This document shows positions 1 through 8,391 of a stretch of 64,000 nt of DNA, piece after piece. Source of the DNA: CAZIUL01 sp964542475. Lineage in GTDB: Bacteria > Planctomycetota > B15-G4 > CAYZWU01. Location: positions 62,001 through 126,000 of the forward strand of contig CAZIUL010000008.1 of NCBI GenBank assembly GCA_964542475.1, in the 5' to 3' direction. Numbering within the stretch: position 1 is the first letter of the stretch; every line of letters starts with the position of its first letter. Made by a program: the position numbers and the translations under genes. The notes beneath the pieces are model-generated. The model was given only the letters and a program-made list of their open reading frames with translations, did not search any database and was not told the origin of the DNA.

Positions 1-2
1 CC

Positions 3-53
3 AAAAAGACAATCGAGACAAGGGGGAAGACAAAAAAGAAAGCGAAAGCTTGA
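3..53 (+). CDS. C-terminal end of a Lys-rich protein (partial)
   Basis: Only the last 16 codons and a TGA stop (51-53) lie in the window. The reading frame ends in a run rich in Lys (KTKKKAKA). The stop overlaps the TTG start of mnmE as TTGA, the same 4-base coupling seen repeatedly in this window, which supports a real upstream gene. In many genomes mnmE follows yidC or jag, and YidC often ends in a Lys-rich tail, but the piece is too short to identify. The assignment as coding is an inference. Confidence 0.4.
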   Translation, partial: KKTIETRGKTKKKAKA

Positions 54-1399
54 GCGACACGATTGCAGCAATATCCACAGCGCCTGGCGCGGCCATGCGC
101 GCGGTTGTGCGGATCAGCGGGCCTGATGCTTTTTCCATTGCCGGAGGGATGCTTGCCAGCGGCCCTGATCCCGAGGTTCTGAACGGGTTTTCCGCACCCA
201 GGGTTCGATTGAGCCTTTCCGAAGGAAAGGAGGCGCGGGCGAGGATGCTCGTGATGCGCGCGCCCAGATCCTATACCACCGAGGACACTGTTGAGTTTCA
301 CCTGCCCGGCGCCGCCCCCCTTGCAGAGCTGATTCTCGGGCTTTGCCTCGATTGCGGCGCAAGGCTTGCTGAACCGGGCGAATTCACGAAAAAGGCTTAT
401 CTCGGGGGGCGCATCAACGCTGAACAGGTAGAGGGTGTGCTCGGATTGATCGAGAGCCGATCCGATGAGGAGAGGTCATCAGCTTTGCATCTTCTCAGGG
501 GAGGCGGCATTAGGGAGGCTGCCGAGCTGCGCAACTGCCTGGTCAACGTTCTGGCATCGATTGAAGCCTACCTGGACTTCACGGACGAGGATACCGAGGC
601 TGTGGACTTACAATCGCTGCGTCACGAGCTGGGGGAGTGTCTCGGCAGCCTGGATAAGATCAAGGAGACGGCCTCAAGGCGGGTGCCGTTCAGGAACCTG
701 CCGAAAGCGGTGATCGTAGGGCCCCCCAACGCGGGCAAGTCTTCTCTGTTCAACGCAGTTGATCCCGGCGCAAGGGCCCTGATATCGCACGTGCCCGGCA
801 CAACGCGTGATCTGCTGGAAGGTGAAGTCAGCCGTCGCGGAATGAGGTTTTTCCTGTATGACTCGCCAGGCATCGCAGAGCACAGCGATCCTCTGGAGAA
901 GCTTGCCCGGTCCCATCTCGCAGGCATGATGCCGGGAATGGATGCCGTTTTGATGGTTTTCGACGGCTCGATGAAACCGCCGCGGGAAGCGATCGCCTCG
1001 TGCGTGAAGATGAGCGGAAAGTTTCCGTGTGTCGTTGCTCTGAACAAGAGCGACCTTCCTGCGGATCCGGAGTGGGAAGCCTATCGGTTCGAATCTTCAC
1101 ACGTCAATGTTTCAGCGCGTCATGGAACCGGGATCCACGAGCTGCTGGACGCTTTATGCGACCTGTTGCCGCCTCCTGCCGGAGAAGGAGGGTGGGGGGC
1201 GGATCTCCGAACCCGTATGAGGGTCCACAAGGCAAAGGAAGCGATCAGCCTGGCGGTCGAACAGGACTGGGAGGGTGGCCTCGAACTAGTGGCAATGGAG
1301 CTCAGGGAAGCCTCTGAATCGATCGGGTTCCTTTGCGAAAAGGTCACTGATGAAGATGTCCTCCAAGCGGTTTTTTCCCGTTTTTGCGTGGGGAAATAA
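50..1399 (+). CDS. mnmE: tRNA uridine-5-carboxymethylaminomethyl modification GTPase MnmE
   Basis: MnmE works with MnmG to put the cmnm5 group on the wobble uridine (U34) of certain tRNAs. The 449 residues match the family length. An N-terminal folate-binding TrmE domain (about 1-118) and a helical domain enclose a Ras-like G domain (about 215-370). The P-loop is GPPNAGKSS (about 224-232), followed by GTTRD, DSPG and NKSD. The protein ends in CVGK, the family's C-terminal C-x-G-K motif carrying the catalytic Cys. The start is TTG, overlapping the stop of the preceding frame; AAGAAAG lies upstream as a weak ribosome-binding site. mnmG is not in the window. Confidence 0.97.
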   Translation: MSDTIAAISTAPGAAMRAVVRISGPDAFSIAGGMLASGPDPEVLNGFSAPRVRLSLSEGKEARARMLVMRAPRSYTTEDTVEFHLPGAAPLAELILGLCLDCGARLAEPGEFTKKAYLGGRINAEQVEGVLGLIESRSDEERSSALHLLRGGGIREAAELRNCLVNVLASIEAYLDFTDEDTEAVDLQSLRHELGECLGSLDKIKETASRRVPFRNLPKAVIVGPPNAGKSSLFNAVDPGARALISHVPGTTRDLLEGEVSRRGMRFFLYDSPGIAEHSDPLEKLARSHLAGMMPGMDAVLMVFDGSMKPPREAIASCVKMSGKFPCVVALNKSDLPADPEWEAYRFESSHVNVSARHGTGIHELLDALCDLLPPPAGEGGWGADLRTRMRVHKAKEAISLAVEQDWEGGLELVAMELREASESIGFLCEKVTDEDVLQAVFSRFCVGK

Positions 1400-1459
1400 G
1401 AACTCTTCAGTAAAGAACACAGCGACCGATCACTCCAGAGCCTCTGAACCATTCCCCCC

Positions 1460-1639
1460 TAACCCGCATATTTCATCCTCTTCTGCTGCGGCACCGTAAA
1501 CCGCGCTGTGGCTGCGTTTCATGCCGGGAGACGATCCTCAACCTGTAAGAACAGGCCTGCGGTCGTCTCCTGACATGCGCCTTGCCACATCACAGTTTAC
1601 AGCTACCTCGCGACGAAGAGTATGAAATAAGCGGGCTAA
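1460..1639. repeat. Long palindromic copy of a dispersed repeat (MITE-like)
   Basis: The left end reads taacccgcatatttcatc and runs on into ctcttc. The right end is its inverted partner, with about 3 mismatches in 24 bases. The inside is also self-complementary: gtaaac (about 1495) pairs with gtttac (about 1595), tgtggc with gccaca, and gggagacgat with gtcgtctcc. The whole ~180 bp could therefore fold as one long hairpin. It lies about 60 bp after the mnmE stop and has no coding capacity. Shorter or half copies lie at 1662, 12649, 29385 and 62425. A non-autonomous transposable element or an exported-RNA-type hairpin are both possible. Confidence 0.8.
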
Positions 1640-1661
1640 ATACACGAAAAAAAAAACAGGT

Positions 1662-1730
1662 TTAACCCGCATATTTCATCCTCTCCTGCTACGGCACCTC
1701 GCCACAAAGATCATGAAATAAGCGGGTTAT
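1662..1730. repeat. Short palindromic copy of the dispersed repeat
   Basis: This ~68-bp copy has the same left end (taacccgcatatttcatc) and right end (atgaaataagcgggtta) as the 1460-1639 copy but a much shorter middle (gctacggcacctcgccac). The outer 8 bases pair perfectly. It ends seven bases before the TTGACA-like box upstream of nrdR, so it may act as a transcription boundary there. Confidence 0.8.
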
Positions 1731-1741
1731 TTTATTTTGAC

Positions 1742-1757
1742 ATACAATATCTTGTAT
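1742..1757 (+). promoter_or_regulatory. Candidate NrdR box upstream of nrdR
   Basis: The 16-base sequence ATACAATATCTTGTAT is a perfect inverted repeat (ATACAA/TTGTAT) around a 4-base centre. It agrees at about 13 of 16 positions with the published NrdR-box pattern acaCwAtATaTwGtgt. A TTGACA hexamer (1737-1742) abuts it, so a bound repressor would cover the promoter. Only a weak second half-site is visible near 1774-1782, whereas NrdR boxes usually come in pairs. Autoregulation of the nrdR operon is the inference. Confidence 0.5.
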
Positions 1758-1895
1758 GATATTGATCATTTAAAATATATGGCTGTGTTGGGTCATCCTT
1801 GGCTTTACCCCAGCTTGCGGATAGAAGTTTTTCCGGATTTGGGATCGAATGCAGTATACGGATTCGAGTGTTTTTTGGAAGGCGGATGCACTGTC

Positions 1896-2393
1896 ATGAA
1901 ATGTCCATATTGTAAAGCCAATAATGACAAGGTGATAGATTCCAGAACATCCGGTGATGCCTTTGTAGTCAGGCGGCGCAGGGAATGCCTCGAATGCGGA
2001 AAACGGTTCACAACGTACGAGAAGGTCGAGGAAACCCCTCTCAGGGTGATCAAGAAAGACGGATCCAGGGATCCGTTCAACAGGATCAAGGTTTTGAGCG
2101 GTGTTTTGAAAGCCTGCGAGAAACGCTCGGTGTCAACGGACCGGCTGGAGGAGATGGTCAACACGATCGAATCGCAGCTTTATGAGATGTTCGACAAGGA
2201 GGTTTCCTCCAAGTTCATCGGTCGGCTGGTAATGGAAGAGTTGAAGGGGATCGACCAGGTTGCTTATGTCCGGTTCGCATCGGTATATCGCGAATTCAAG
2301 GACATCAACCAGTTTATCGACGAGTTGAAGCCTTTGCTCGCCAGGAGGGACCAGGACAAGGCCGAGAGCAATGATCCGGGTTTTCAGCCATGA
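1896..2393 (+). CDS. nrdR: Transcriptional repressor NrdR
   Basis: NrdR represses ribonucleotide reductase genes when its ATP-cone senses high dATP. The 165 residues start with the zinc ribbon: CPYC near the start and a second pair in ECLECGKRF, with the typical RRRREC stretch between. The ATP-cone follows (from about residue 49, VIKKDGS, to about 140). The frame stays open upstream to 1737, but the zinc ribbon must be N-terminal and GGAAGGCGG lies just before ATG 1896, which decides the start. The stop overlaps the next ATG as ATGA, so the two genes are translationally coupled. Confidence 0.95.
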   Translation: MKCPYCKANNDKVIDSRTSGDAFVVRRRRECLECGKRFTTYEKVEETPLRVIKKDGSRDPFNRIKVLSGVLKACEKRSVSTDRLEEMVNTIESQLYEMFDKEVSSKFIGRLVMEELKGIDQVAYVRFASVYREFKDINQFIDELKPLLARRDQDKAESNDPGFQP

Positions 2394-4303
2394 AGGTGAG
2401 AAAACGAGACGGACGCATGGAGAGTTTTAACCCATCCAAGATAGCGTCCGCCATCAACCAGGCATCGGAAGCTGTTGGACAGAAGGAGGATCTGCTAGCT
2501 GAAGAGCTTGCCTCCGTAACAACTCTTTTTCTGGAGAAGGAGTTCTCCGGATCCATCATTCCGATCGAAGAGATTCAGGAGATGGTCGAGAGGGTCCTGA
2601 TGGAGACAGGGCACACCGAAATCGCCCGTTCTTTCCTGCTTTTCAACGAACGCCGTGAAAGGCTGCTTGACACGATCAAGGTGCGGGAGTCTGCCTCCGG
2701 ATCAGGCGAAGGATGCTGTCTCGAGGTTGACAGGGGTGATACCGCATCCATTATAAACTGGTCAAAGGGGAGGATAACATCAGCCCTTATGAAAGAGGCG
2801 GAACTGCCGGCGGAGCTTGCCTCGGAGATCGCCACCGACGTGGAGGAAAAGGTCTTTGGTTCCGGTTTGATGCGAATCTCCACCTCTCTGATCAGGGAGC
2901 TTGTGGATAACGAACTGTTCAACCGCGGCTTGAACGGCTGCTTGTTGAACCAGTCCGTTATTGGAGTCCCCGGGTTTGACGCGAAAAGACTCGTGGAATC
3001 GGATGGAGACGGCAGAACCCCGCTGGAGATGTCCTCGGAACTGTCAGGAGCAGTGCTGCGTCAGTACGCGCTGAGATGGGTTTATTCGCCTGAAGAAACC
3101 GAGGCTCACCTGAGGGGGGATCTGCGGATAGAGGGTCTGGACTATCCCTCCTGCTATCTTTCTATTGATCTCGAACCAACGCTTCTGCCTTCCCCTTTCG
3201 GAGGCGCCTCGTCACCCGAGGAGCTGGCCGTATGCATCCGGTTTCTGGAGAGGTTTTCGGCTTTTCCTGTTAATGTGGAGGTCACGGACGCGCTTCTTCT
3301 GGCACATACGAGGCGCGGAATGCAGCCGGATGAGTTTGCAGGTTCATTGCTCACAGCCCTTTCGGCCGGGCCGGTGTCTCTCCAGCCTCTTGTCAAAAAG
3401 CCGGTGATCACCATGCGCCGTTTCTTGAACGAACCAAGGGTGCGGATCCTGGAAGCGGCCGGAATCTGTGGACGCTCGGCATCGAATTTCCTCGACGAGA
3501 CCATCGGCCTTTTCCTTGACACGGCCATTGCGCTCGGGCGCGAGCTGGCTGTCCCGCCGCTGCATCTTGACATGTACAGCAGCACGCCCGTTGACGAAGA
3601 TCTTGTTGCCAAGGCCGTGCTCCTCGAAGCCGCCGACAGGATGCGGATCGGGCTGAGCAGAAGACCCCCGTCGCCCATGGCTGCCATCACACCCCTGAAG
3701 GGTGGAGTGGTTCTCGAGCTCAAGGGGCTTCTGCAAAAGGCAAACAAGATCGGAGAAGAAGATCTGGTGAATGAGGCGAACTCCCAACTGGCAACCGCAA
3801 TCACGGCTTTGACCTCCAAGGCCCGCTTCATGAAAAAACTGCATCGCAAGGGAAGGGGGCCGAAAGCCACCATACGGAGGTTTCTGGGCGGGGAGGGCGT
3901 GGCGGTCGGCCCGAGTGTCTTCCGTGTCATACCGTCATCGTTGCTGCTGTTTCCGGACTACCTTGCTGACGGTTGTCAAACAGACAACTGCGTGTCTGAA
4001 GCATGTGGAAAAACCTGGAAGACGATGCTCTTGCTGGCACGTAATTTTTGCAAACGTCTTGACGAGGAAAGCAAAACAGTGGGACAGCAGATGCTGCTCG
4101 AAGCCCCGTGGCACCCGGCAGGCCTGCGTTCCTTCCGGAACCATCCCGAAACCCCTCTCGCTGCTTCGAGAGCTGCTGTTAACTGGAGCGGATGCGTGGA
4201 TTTCGATCCGCTCATGGAGTGGTTCAAGGGCGATGCCGAGGACCGGATGGCATTTATTCGAATGGTGATGGAAGCGTTGCCGGAAAAAGGCCATGTATCT
4301 TAA
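2390..4303 (+). CDS. ATP-cone protein related to class III ribonucleotide reductase (NrdD-like), no visible catalytic C-terminus
   Basis: Residues 1-95 form a clear ATP-cone (KRDGRMESFNPSKI at the start). A second cone-like region follows at about 115-200, with WSKGRITSAL and ISTSLIRELVDNEL. Residues about 225-260 match the NrdD region just after the cones (QYALRW..SPEETEAHLRGDL..EGLDYP). Further on the similarity fades. The C-terminus has neither the R-V-x-G-Y glycyl-radical site nor the Cys4 zinc site of NrdD, so reductase activity is unlikely. It is coupled to nrdR (ATGA) and overlaps smc by 11 bases. A regulatory dATP/ATP-sensing role is inferred. The NrdD relationship is from visible motifs only. 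Confidence 0.6.
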   Translation: MKVRKRDGRMESFNPSKIASAINQASEAVGQKEDLLAEELASVTTLFLEKEFSGSIIPIEEIQEMVERVLMETGHTEIARSFLLFNERRERLLDTIKVRESASGSGEGCCLEVDRGDTASIINWSKGRITSALMKEAELPAELASEIATDVEEKVFGSGLMRISTSLIRELVDNELFNRGLNGCLLNQSVIGVPGFDAKRLVESDGDGRTPLEMSSELSGAVLRQYALRWVYSPEETEAHLRGDLRIEGLDYPSCYLSIDLEPTLLPSPFGGASSPEELAVCIRFLERFSAFPVNVEVTDALLLAHTRRGMQPDEFAGSLLTALSAGPVSLQPLVKKPVITMRRFLNEPRVRILEAAGICGRSASNFLDETIGLFLDTAIALGRELAVPPLHLDMYSSTPVDEDLVAKAVLLEAADRMRIGLSRRPPSPMAAITPLKGGVVLELKGLLQKANKIGEEDLVNEANSQLATAITALTSKARFMKKLHRKGRGPKATIRRFLGGEGVAVGPSVFRVIPSSLLLFPDYLADGCQTDNCVSEACGKTWKTMLLLARNFCKRLDEESKTVGQQMLLEAPWHPAGLRSFRNHPETPLAASRAAVNWSGCVDFDPLMEWFKGDAEDRMAFIRMVMEALPEKGHVS

Positions 4304-7300
4304 AAAACTCGAAATTCAAGGCTTCAAATCATTCGCGTCCAAGGTGGTTTTTGACCTGAGTGACGGAATCACCTGTTTCGTTGGCCCCAACGGATGCGGA
4401 AAGTCCAACGTTGTGGATGCGGTGAAATGGGGGCTTGGCGAGCAGCGGGTCAGCTCTATGCGCGGCGACAGCATGCAGGACGTTATATTCAAGGGGAGCA
4501 GGGGAAAGCCGCCAATGAACTTCAGCGAGGTGTCGCTGCACTTCGACAACTCGGACGGTGTTCTGTCCGTGGAATACGATGACGTTGTTGTCACCCGGCG
4601 CCTTTTCAGGTCAGGCGACAGCGAGTACCAGCTCAACCGCACCTCCTGCCGCCTTAGAGACATCAAGGACCTGTTCCTGGACACCGGCATAGGAGTGAGT
4701 TCCTATTCGATAATGGAGCAGGGAAACATCGATTCGATCCTGCTGGCCAACCCGCTGGATCGCCGTTTGATTTTCGAGGAAGCCGCAGGCATCAGCAGGT
4801 TCAAGGCAAGGCGGAAGGAGGCCGAGCGGAAGCTGGAAAGGACCCAGGCGAACCTTTTGCGTCTGGGCGACATTGTGGATGAGCTCGAATCCAGGATCCG
4901 TTCGCTCAAGAACCAGGCCGGCCGGGCCCGCAACTATCTCAAATACGCCGAACTCCTGAAGTCGCTGAAAAGGGATCTTTTCATTCATTTTTTTCGTGTG
5001 CTCACGGACGAAGGCAATGAAATAGCAGCGCTCAAATCAAGGAGCATTGAAGAGGAAAAACGGATCCGGGATGATATCGATGCGACCGGAGAGAACCGGT
5101 CGAGCCTCGAAAACGAGATGGAGTTTGCGAGCGAACAGCTCTCGTCGAAAAAGACAGGTCTTGCCGAAGTGAAGGTTTCCCTGGAAGAAACCGAGGGGAA
5201 AATAGGGTATCTCGAAAATCGCATCTCCGAGCTTCAAAAGGAAAGCGCTGAGATGATGAGCAGGGATTCCGAGCTCGTTGCCGCCATCGAAGAAAAGGAA
5301 AAGAACCGGGTAGAAATCGAAGAACGGCTTCAGCGAATTTTAAAGGAAGAGAAAGAGATTGGGGATGAGAACGAGCGGGTAGCCGAGTCTTTGGAGCTGT
5401 CCTCGGCAAAATGGATCAAGGCCGGCAACGTTCTCGAGGGGCTGGAATCCAGTGGGCGCGAGTTTGCAAGGCGCGAGGTGGACACCAAGAACAAGGTGAT
5501 TGAGTCGGAGGCAAGGCTGAAAGGAACCCATACCGAGCTTGTCCGAATGGCGCAGCGCCAGAACACGCTCGTTGATGAGCTTTCCAATGTGCTTTTCATG
5601 CTGTCGCAGGGCGAATCCAGACTAGAGGAAAAGGAGCGTGACAGGGAGGCGTTGCTCGAAAAGCACAGACAGGGCCGCGACAGCGCAAACACGGCGCAGG
5701 AGGAGTACGCCGGAATCCAGGAGCGATTCCGGAAAATCGAATCTTCAATCATCAAGAAGGAATCGAGAATAGAACTTCTCGACAGCCTCATCAAGCGCAA
5801 GGAAGGCGTTGCGAAGGGCGTAAAATCGGTGTTGGATGAGGCCCGGGAGGGGGCTGGTTTTCCGTTTGTAAAAGGCATGCTGGCGGATTTGCTGGAGGTA
5901 GACGTTGATCATTCCGCTGCTCTGGAAGCTGCTCTTGGGGAGATAGCAGAAGCGGTTGTTGTGGAGAATTTCGAACAGGCGCGGCGTGTGATGGAATATG
6001 TGGATGAGGATGACCGTGGAAGGGTTATAATCCTGCCGCTTTCAGAGTTCGAAGGCGATTCTTCTCCTGCCGCATCCGGCAACGGCTCCCTTATGCAGAA
6101 TGTCATGTGCCGTGATTCCGGCTTGACACGGGCGGTGGAGGCCTTGCTGGGCTGCGTGCATGTGATCGAGCAGGAGGAATTGACCGTTGGCGGCAAGAGT
6201 TCGGAGTTCAGGTATGTGACGCTGAGGGGCGATAAGCTGGAGCCGAGCGGTGTGCTTTTCGTGGGCCGCGAACGCGGGGAACCCGGGGTGATATCACGCA
6301 GGAGCGAGCTGGCTTCGCTAGATCGGGAAAAAGAGGAGTTGAAGAATCAGCTGGCGGAGATCGACGTCCGGCTGGATGAAAAAAAGAAAGCGATAGAAGA
6401 GTCCGCTGAAAGCAACAGGCTGCTCTGGGAAAGGATCGAGAAGGAGAACGAGGCGGTCGCCGCGATGAAAGCGGAACGTGAAAAGAACCGTGAGAGGTGG
6501 AATCGCGTACGCAGGGAATACAGCCTTAACGCGTTCGATGCGTTCGAGCTGGAAAGAGTGGTTAACTCCCTCAAGGAAAAACTCAGGCGCCTCAGGGACG
6601 AAATGCTCGGCTCGCGGGATGAGATGATGCGCCTGGACGCTGAAGTCGAGGCCGCGCGCGTCGAACTCCTGAGTTCGAAAGAGGAAAAAGACAACCACGA
6701 GGAAAAACAGAGAGAGCTGGCTGTCAAGAAGATCCGTTTGAGCGAGAGACGAGATGGCATCGAGAAGGAAAGTCGGATATTTTTCAGAAACGTTGAAGAA
6801 ACAAAGGACCGCCTCGAAGAGCTTAGAAGCGGCCGCGACAGGCTTACAGGCATGAGGTCCGACATGGAGGAACGCCTCGCAGAGATGAAAGAGCGGATCA
6901 ACGCGTTCCTGGACAAGCGTTCGGAACTGTCCGCGGCAATGGCCGGGATGGAGGAAGATCTCGAGGAGCAGCGACGCGGTCTAGAAAAGAGCAAGGAAGA
7001 ACTGCTGGCGATGGAAAAGGAGCTGGAGAGTGCCCGGCAGAGCGCCGGGGAGCTCGGCCTGAGGGAACGGGAAAACCAGGTCAGGGTCGAAACGCTCGTT
7101 GAAAAAACAGCTGAGGAACTCGATATCGATCTGCAAAAAGAGTTCGAGAGCTCAGAAAACAGCCCTGACGATGATGGACGCGACTGGGATAAAACCGAGA
7201 CGGATATCGAGGAGCTGAAAGGCCGTCTTTCGCGAATGGGCAACGTCAACCTGGAGGCCATCAACGAGCTCGAAGAGGTGGAGAAACGGTTCAGCAGCCT

Positions 7301-7850
7301 CGTTTTGCAGAGGGACGACCTAACCGGATCGATAAGGAGCCTGGAGAACCTGATTGCAGGTTTGAACAGAGATTCGCGGGAGAAGTTTGTAGATACGTTT
7401 GAAACCGTCAGGGGACACTTCAACCAGATATTCCGAAAGCTGTTCCAGGGAGGAAAAGCGGACCTGAAGCTTGGCGATGGAGAGGATGTCCTCGAATCCG
7501 GTATTGAGATCATTGCGGGGCCGCCCGGAAAGGAGGTCAGAAACATCAACTTGTTGTCCGGCGGTGAAAAAAGTCTTACCGCGGTGGGTCTGCTTTTTGC
7601 GCTTTTCAAATCGCGCCCCAGCCCCTTCTGCATCCTTGACGAGGTAGACGCGGCTCTTGATGAGGTAAACGTGGAACGTTTTTGCGGTCTTCTCGGTGAG
7701 TTTGTCGACGAGTCGCAATTCATCATCGTGACTCACTCGAAGAGAACAATGTCGTACTGTGACAGTCTCTACGGGATAACCATGCACGAAGACGGGATTT
7801 CCACATGGATCTCATTGAACCTGGAAGACTATGAAGAAAAGGTTGCCTGA
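4293..7850 (+). CDS. smc: Chromosome segregation ATPase SMC
   Basis: SMC dimers condense and segregate chromosomes with ScpA and ScpB. The 1185-residue length and order are canonical. An N-terminal head carries Walker A GPNGCGKS (about 32-39). A long coiled coil follows, then a hinge (about 525-660, near FVKGMLADLLEV), then the returning coil. The C-terminal head has signature LSGGEKS (about 1088) and Walker B FCILDEVDAALD (about 1110). It starts inside the end of the NrdD-like gene (11-base overlap), so it is probably co-transcribed with nrdR. scpA and scpB are not in the window. A hairpin terminator follows at 7938. Confidence 0.97.
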   Translation: MYLKKLEIQGFKSFASKVVFDLSDGITCFVGPNGCGKSNVVDAVKWGLGEQRVSSMRGDSMQDVIFKGSRGKPPMNFSEVSLHFDNSDGVLSVEYDDVVVTRRLFRSGDSEYQLNRTSCRLRDIKDLFLDTGIGVSSYSIMEQGNIDSILLANPLDRRLIFEEAAGISRFKARRKEAERKLERTQANLLRLGDIVDELESRIRSLKNQAGRARNYLKYAELLKSLKRDLFIHFFRVLTDEGNEIAALKSRSIEEEKRIRDDIDATGENRSSLENEMEFASEQLSSKKTGLAEVKVSLEETEGKIGYLENRISELQKESAEMMSRDSELVAAIEEKEKNRVEIEERLQRILKEEKEIGDENERVAESLELSSAKWIKAGNVLEGLESSGREFARREVDTKNKVIESEARLKGTHTELVRMAQRQNTLVDELSNVLFMLSQGESRLEEKERDREALLEKHRQGRDSANTAQEEYAGIQERFRKIESSIIKKESRIELLDSLIKRKEGVAKGVKSVLDEAREGAGFPFVKGMLADLLEVDVDHSAALEAALGEIAEAVVVENFEQARRVMEYVDEDDRGRVIILPLSEFEGDSSPAASGNGSLMQNVMCRDSGLTRAVEALLGCVHVIEQEELTVGGKSSEFRYVTLRGDKLEPSGVLFVGRERGEPGVISRRSELASLDREKEELKNQLAEIDVRLDEKKKAIEESAESNRLLWERIEKENEAVAAMKAEREKNRERWNRVRREYSLNAFDAFELERVVNSLKEKLRRLRDEMLGSRDEMMRLDAEVEAARVELLSSKEEKDNHEEKQRELAVKKIRLSERRDGIEKESRIFFRNVEETKDRLEELRSGRDRLTGMRSDMEERLAEMKERINAFLDKRSELSAAMAGMEEDLEEQRRGLEKSKEELLAMEKELESARQSAGELGLRERENQVRVETLVEKTAEELDIDLQKEFESSENSPDDDGRDWDKTETDIEELKGRLSRMGNVNLEAINELEEVEKRFSSLVLQRDDLTGSIRSLENLIAGLNRDSREKFVDTFETVRGHFNQIFRKLFQGGKADLKLGDGEDVLESGIEIIAGPPGKEVRNINLLSGGEKSLTAVGLLFALFKSRPSPFCILDEVDAALDEVNVERFCGLLGEFVDESQFIIVTHSKRTMSYCDSLYGITMHEDGISTWISLNLEDYEEKVA

Positions 7851-7937
7851 AAGCGCTTGTACTCGGTTCATGGTACGGAATCCGTCAGAACTCCGTAAGA
7901 GAGGCTCAGCGGAAAGCGAGGCTGTAACGAAAAAAAA

Positions 7938-7957
7938 GCGCTCCTTGTCCTGAGCGC
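7938..7957 (+). terminator. Probable intrinsic terminator after smc
   Basis: GCGCTC and GAGCGC form a perfect 6-bp stem with an 8-base loop. It is preceded by a run of A and followed after a few bases by a T-rich tract (ttctttatctttttgtttt). It lies 88 bp after the smc stop. The T-rich tract begins about 4 bases after the stem, so termination may be imperfect. Confidence 0.55.
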
Positions 7958-7987
7958 CGGTTCTTTATCTTTTTGTTTTAAAAAGTA

Positions 7988-8077
7988 CAAAAAAGAGTCA
8001 GGAGGAAACTCTGGGGGAAAGGGGAAGAAGGGGAGAAGAGTTTTACACCTGTCGGTAACCCCCTGACTCATTTTTTC
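7988..8077. other. Unexplained hairpin region between smc and hldE
   Basis: An outer stem pairs AAAAAAGAGTCAGG (about 7989-8002) with CCTGACTC-A-TTTTTT (8062-8076). Inside, AAACTCT pairs with AGAGTTT around a purine-rich loop of G and A. The outer A and T runs make it look like a bidirectional terminator with an unusually large insert, or a small structured RNA of about 80-90 nt. It does not match the conserved parts of SRP RNA, RNase P, tmRNA or common riboswitches that I can recognise. Confidence 0.4.
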
Positions 8078-8137
8078 CTTTTAAATATAACTGTTTTCTT
8101 TTTGTAAATTTCTTCTTGTCGGCTAATTCGTTATAAC

Positions 8138-8165
8138 TTGATTGTTGGTTTAGTTACACTAATAT
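8138..8165 (+). promoter_or_regulatory. Possible sigma-70-type promoter for the hldE block
   Basis: TTGATT (8138-8143) and TAATAT (8160-8165) are separated by 16 bases within a strikingly AT-rich stretch (8078-8270). The leader to hldE would be about 220 nt. No conserved riboswitch was recognised in it. The assignment rests on hexamer resemblance only. Confidence 0.35.
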
Positions 8166-8391
8166 TTCCGCAATTCAATACAAATAATAGAATAATGTGT
8201 TTTCACTTTCAAGTTATATTTTGGATATTTCTTGGCCGTAAACCTCTTTATTTCTAACGGTAACTTAACCAGGAATGAAAAGAGAGGAACATGAATGAAA
8301 TAGTACTTCTTGAAGGTTGCCCGGGAACAAACCGTCTTGTTGACGTTTTCTTTATTGTAAAAAGTCCGGATTCGAACCGGCCGAAGGAAGC

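Noticed and set aside
6347..7726. 459-codon open frame on the minus strand opposite smc
   Set aside because: Ser/Arg-rich composition with no domain; it is a shadow of the smc coiled-coil codons.
7988..8077. SRP RNA, RNase P RNA or a riboswitch at the hairpin region
   Set aside because: None of the conserved cores (SRP tetraloop region, RNase P conserved boxes, known aptamers) is present; kept as an unknown structure.
8361..8375. T-arm-like string ggattcgaaccgg (reverse complement resembles GGTTCGAATCC of tRNA)
   Set aside because: No anticodon arm, D-arm or acceptor stem fits around it on the minus strand; the tRNA body would fall in hldE.
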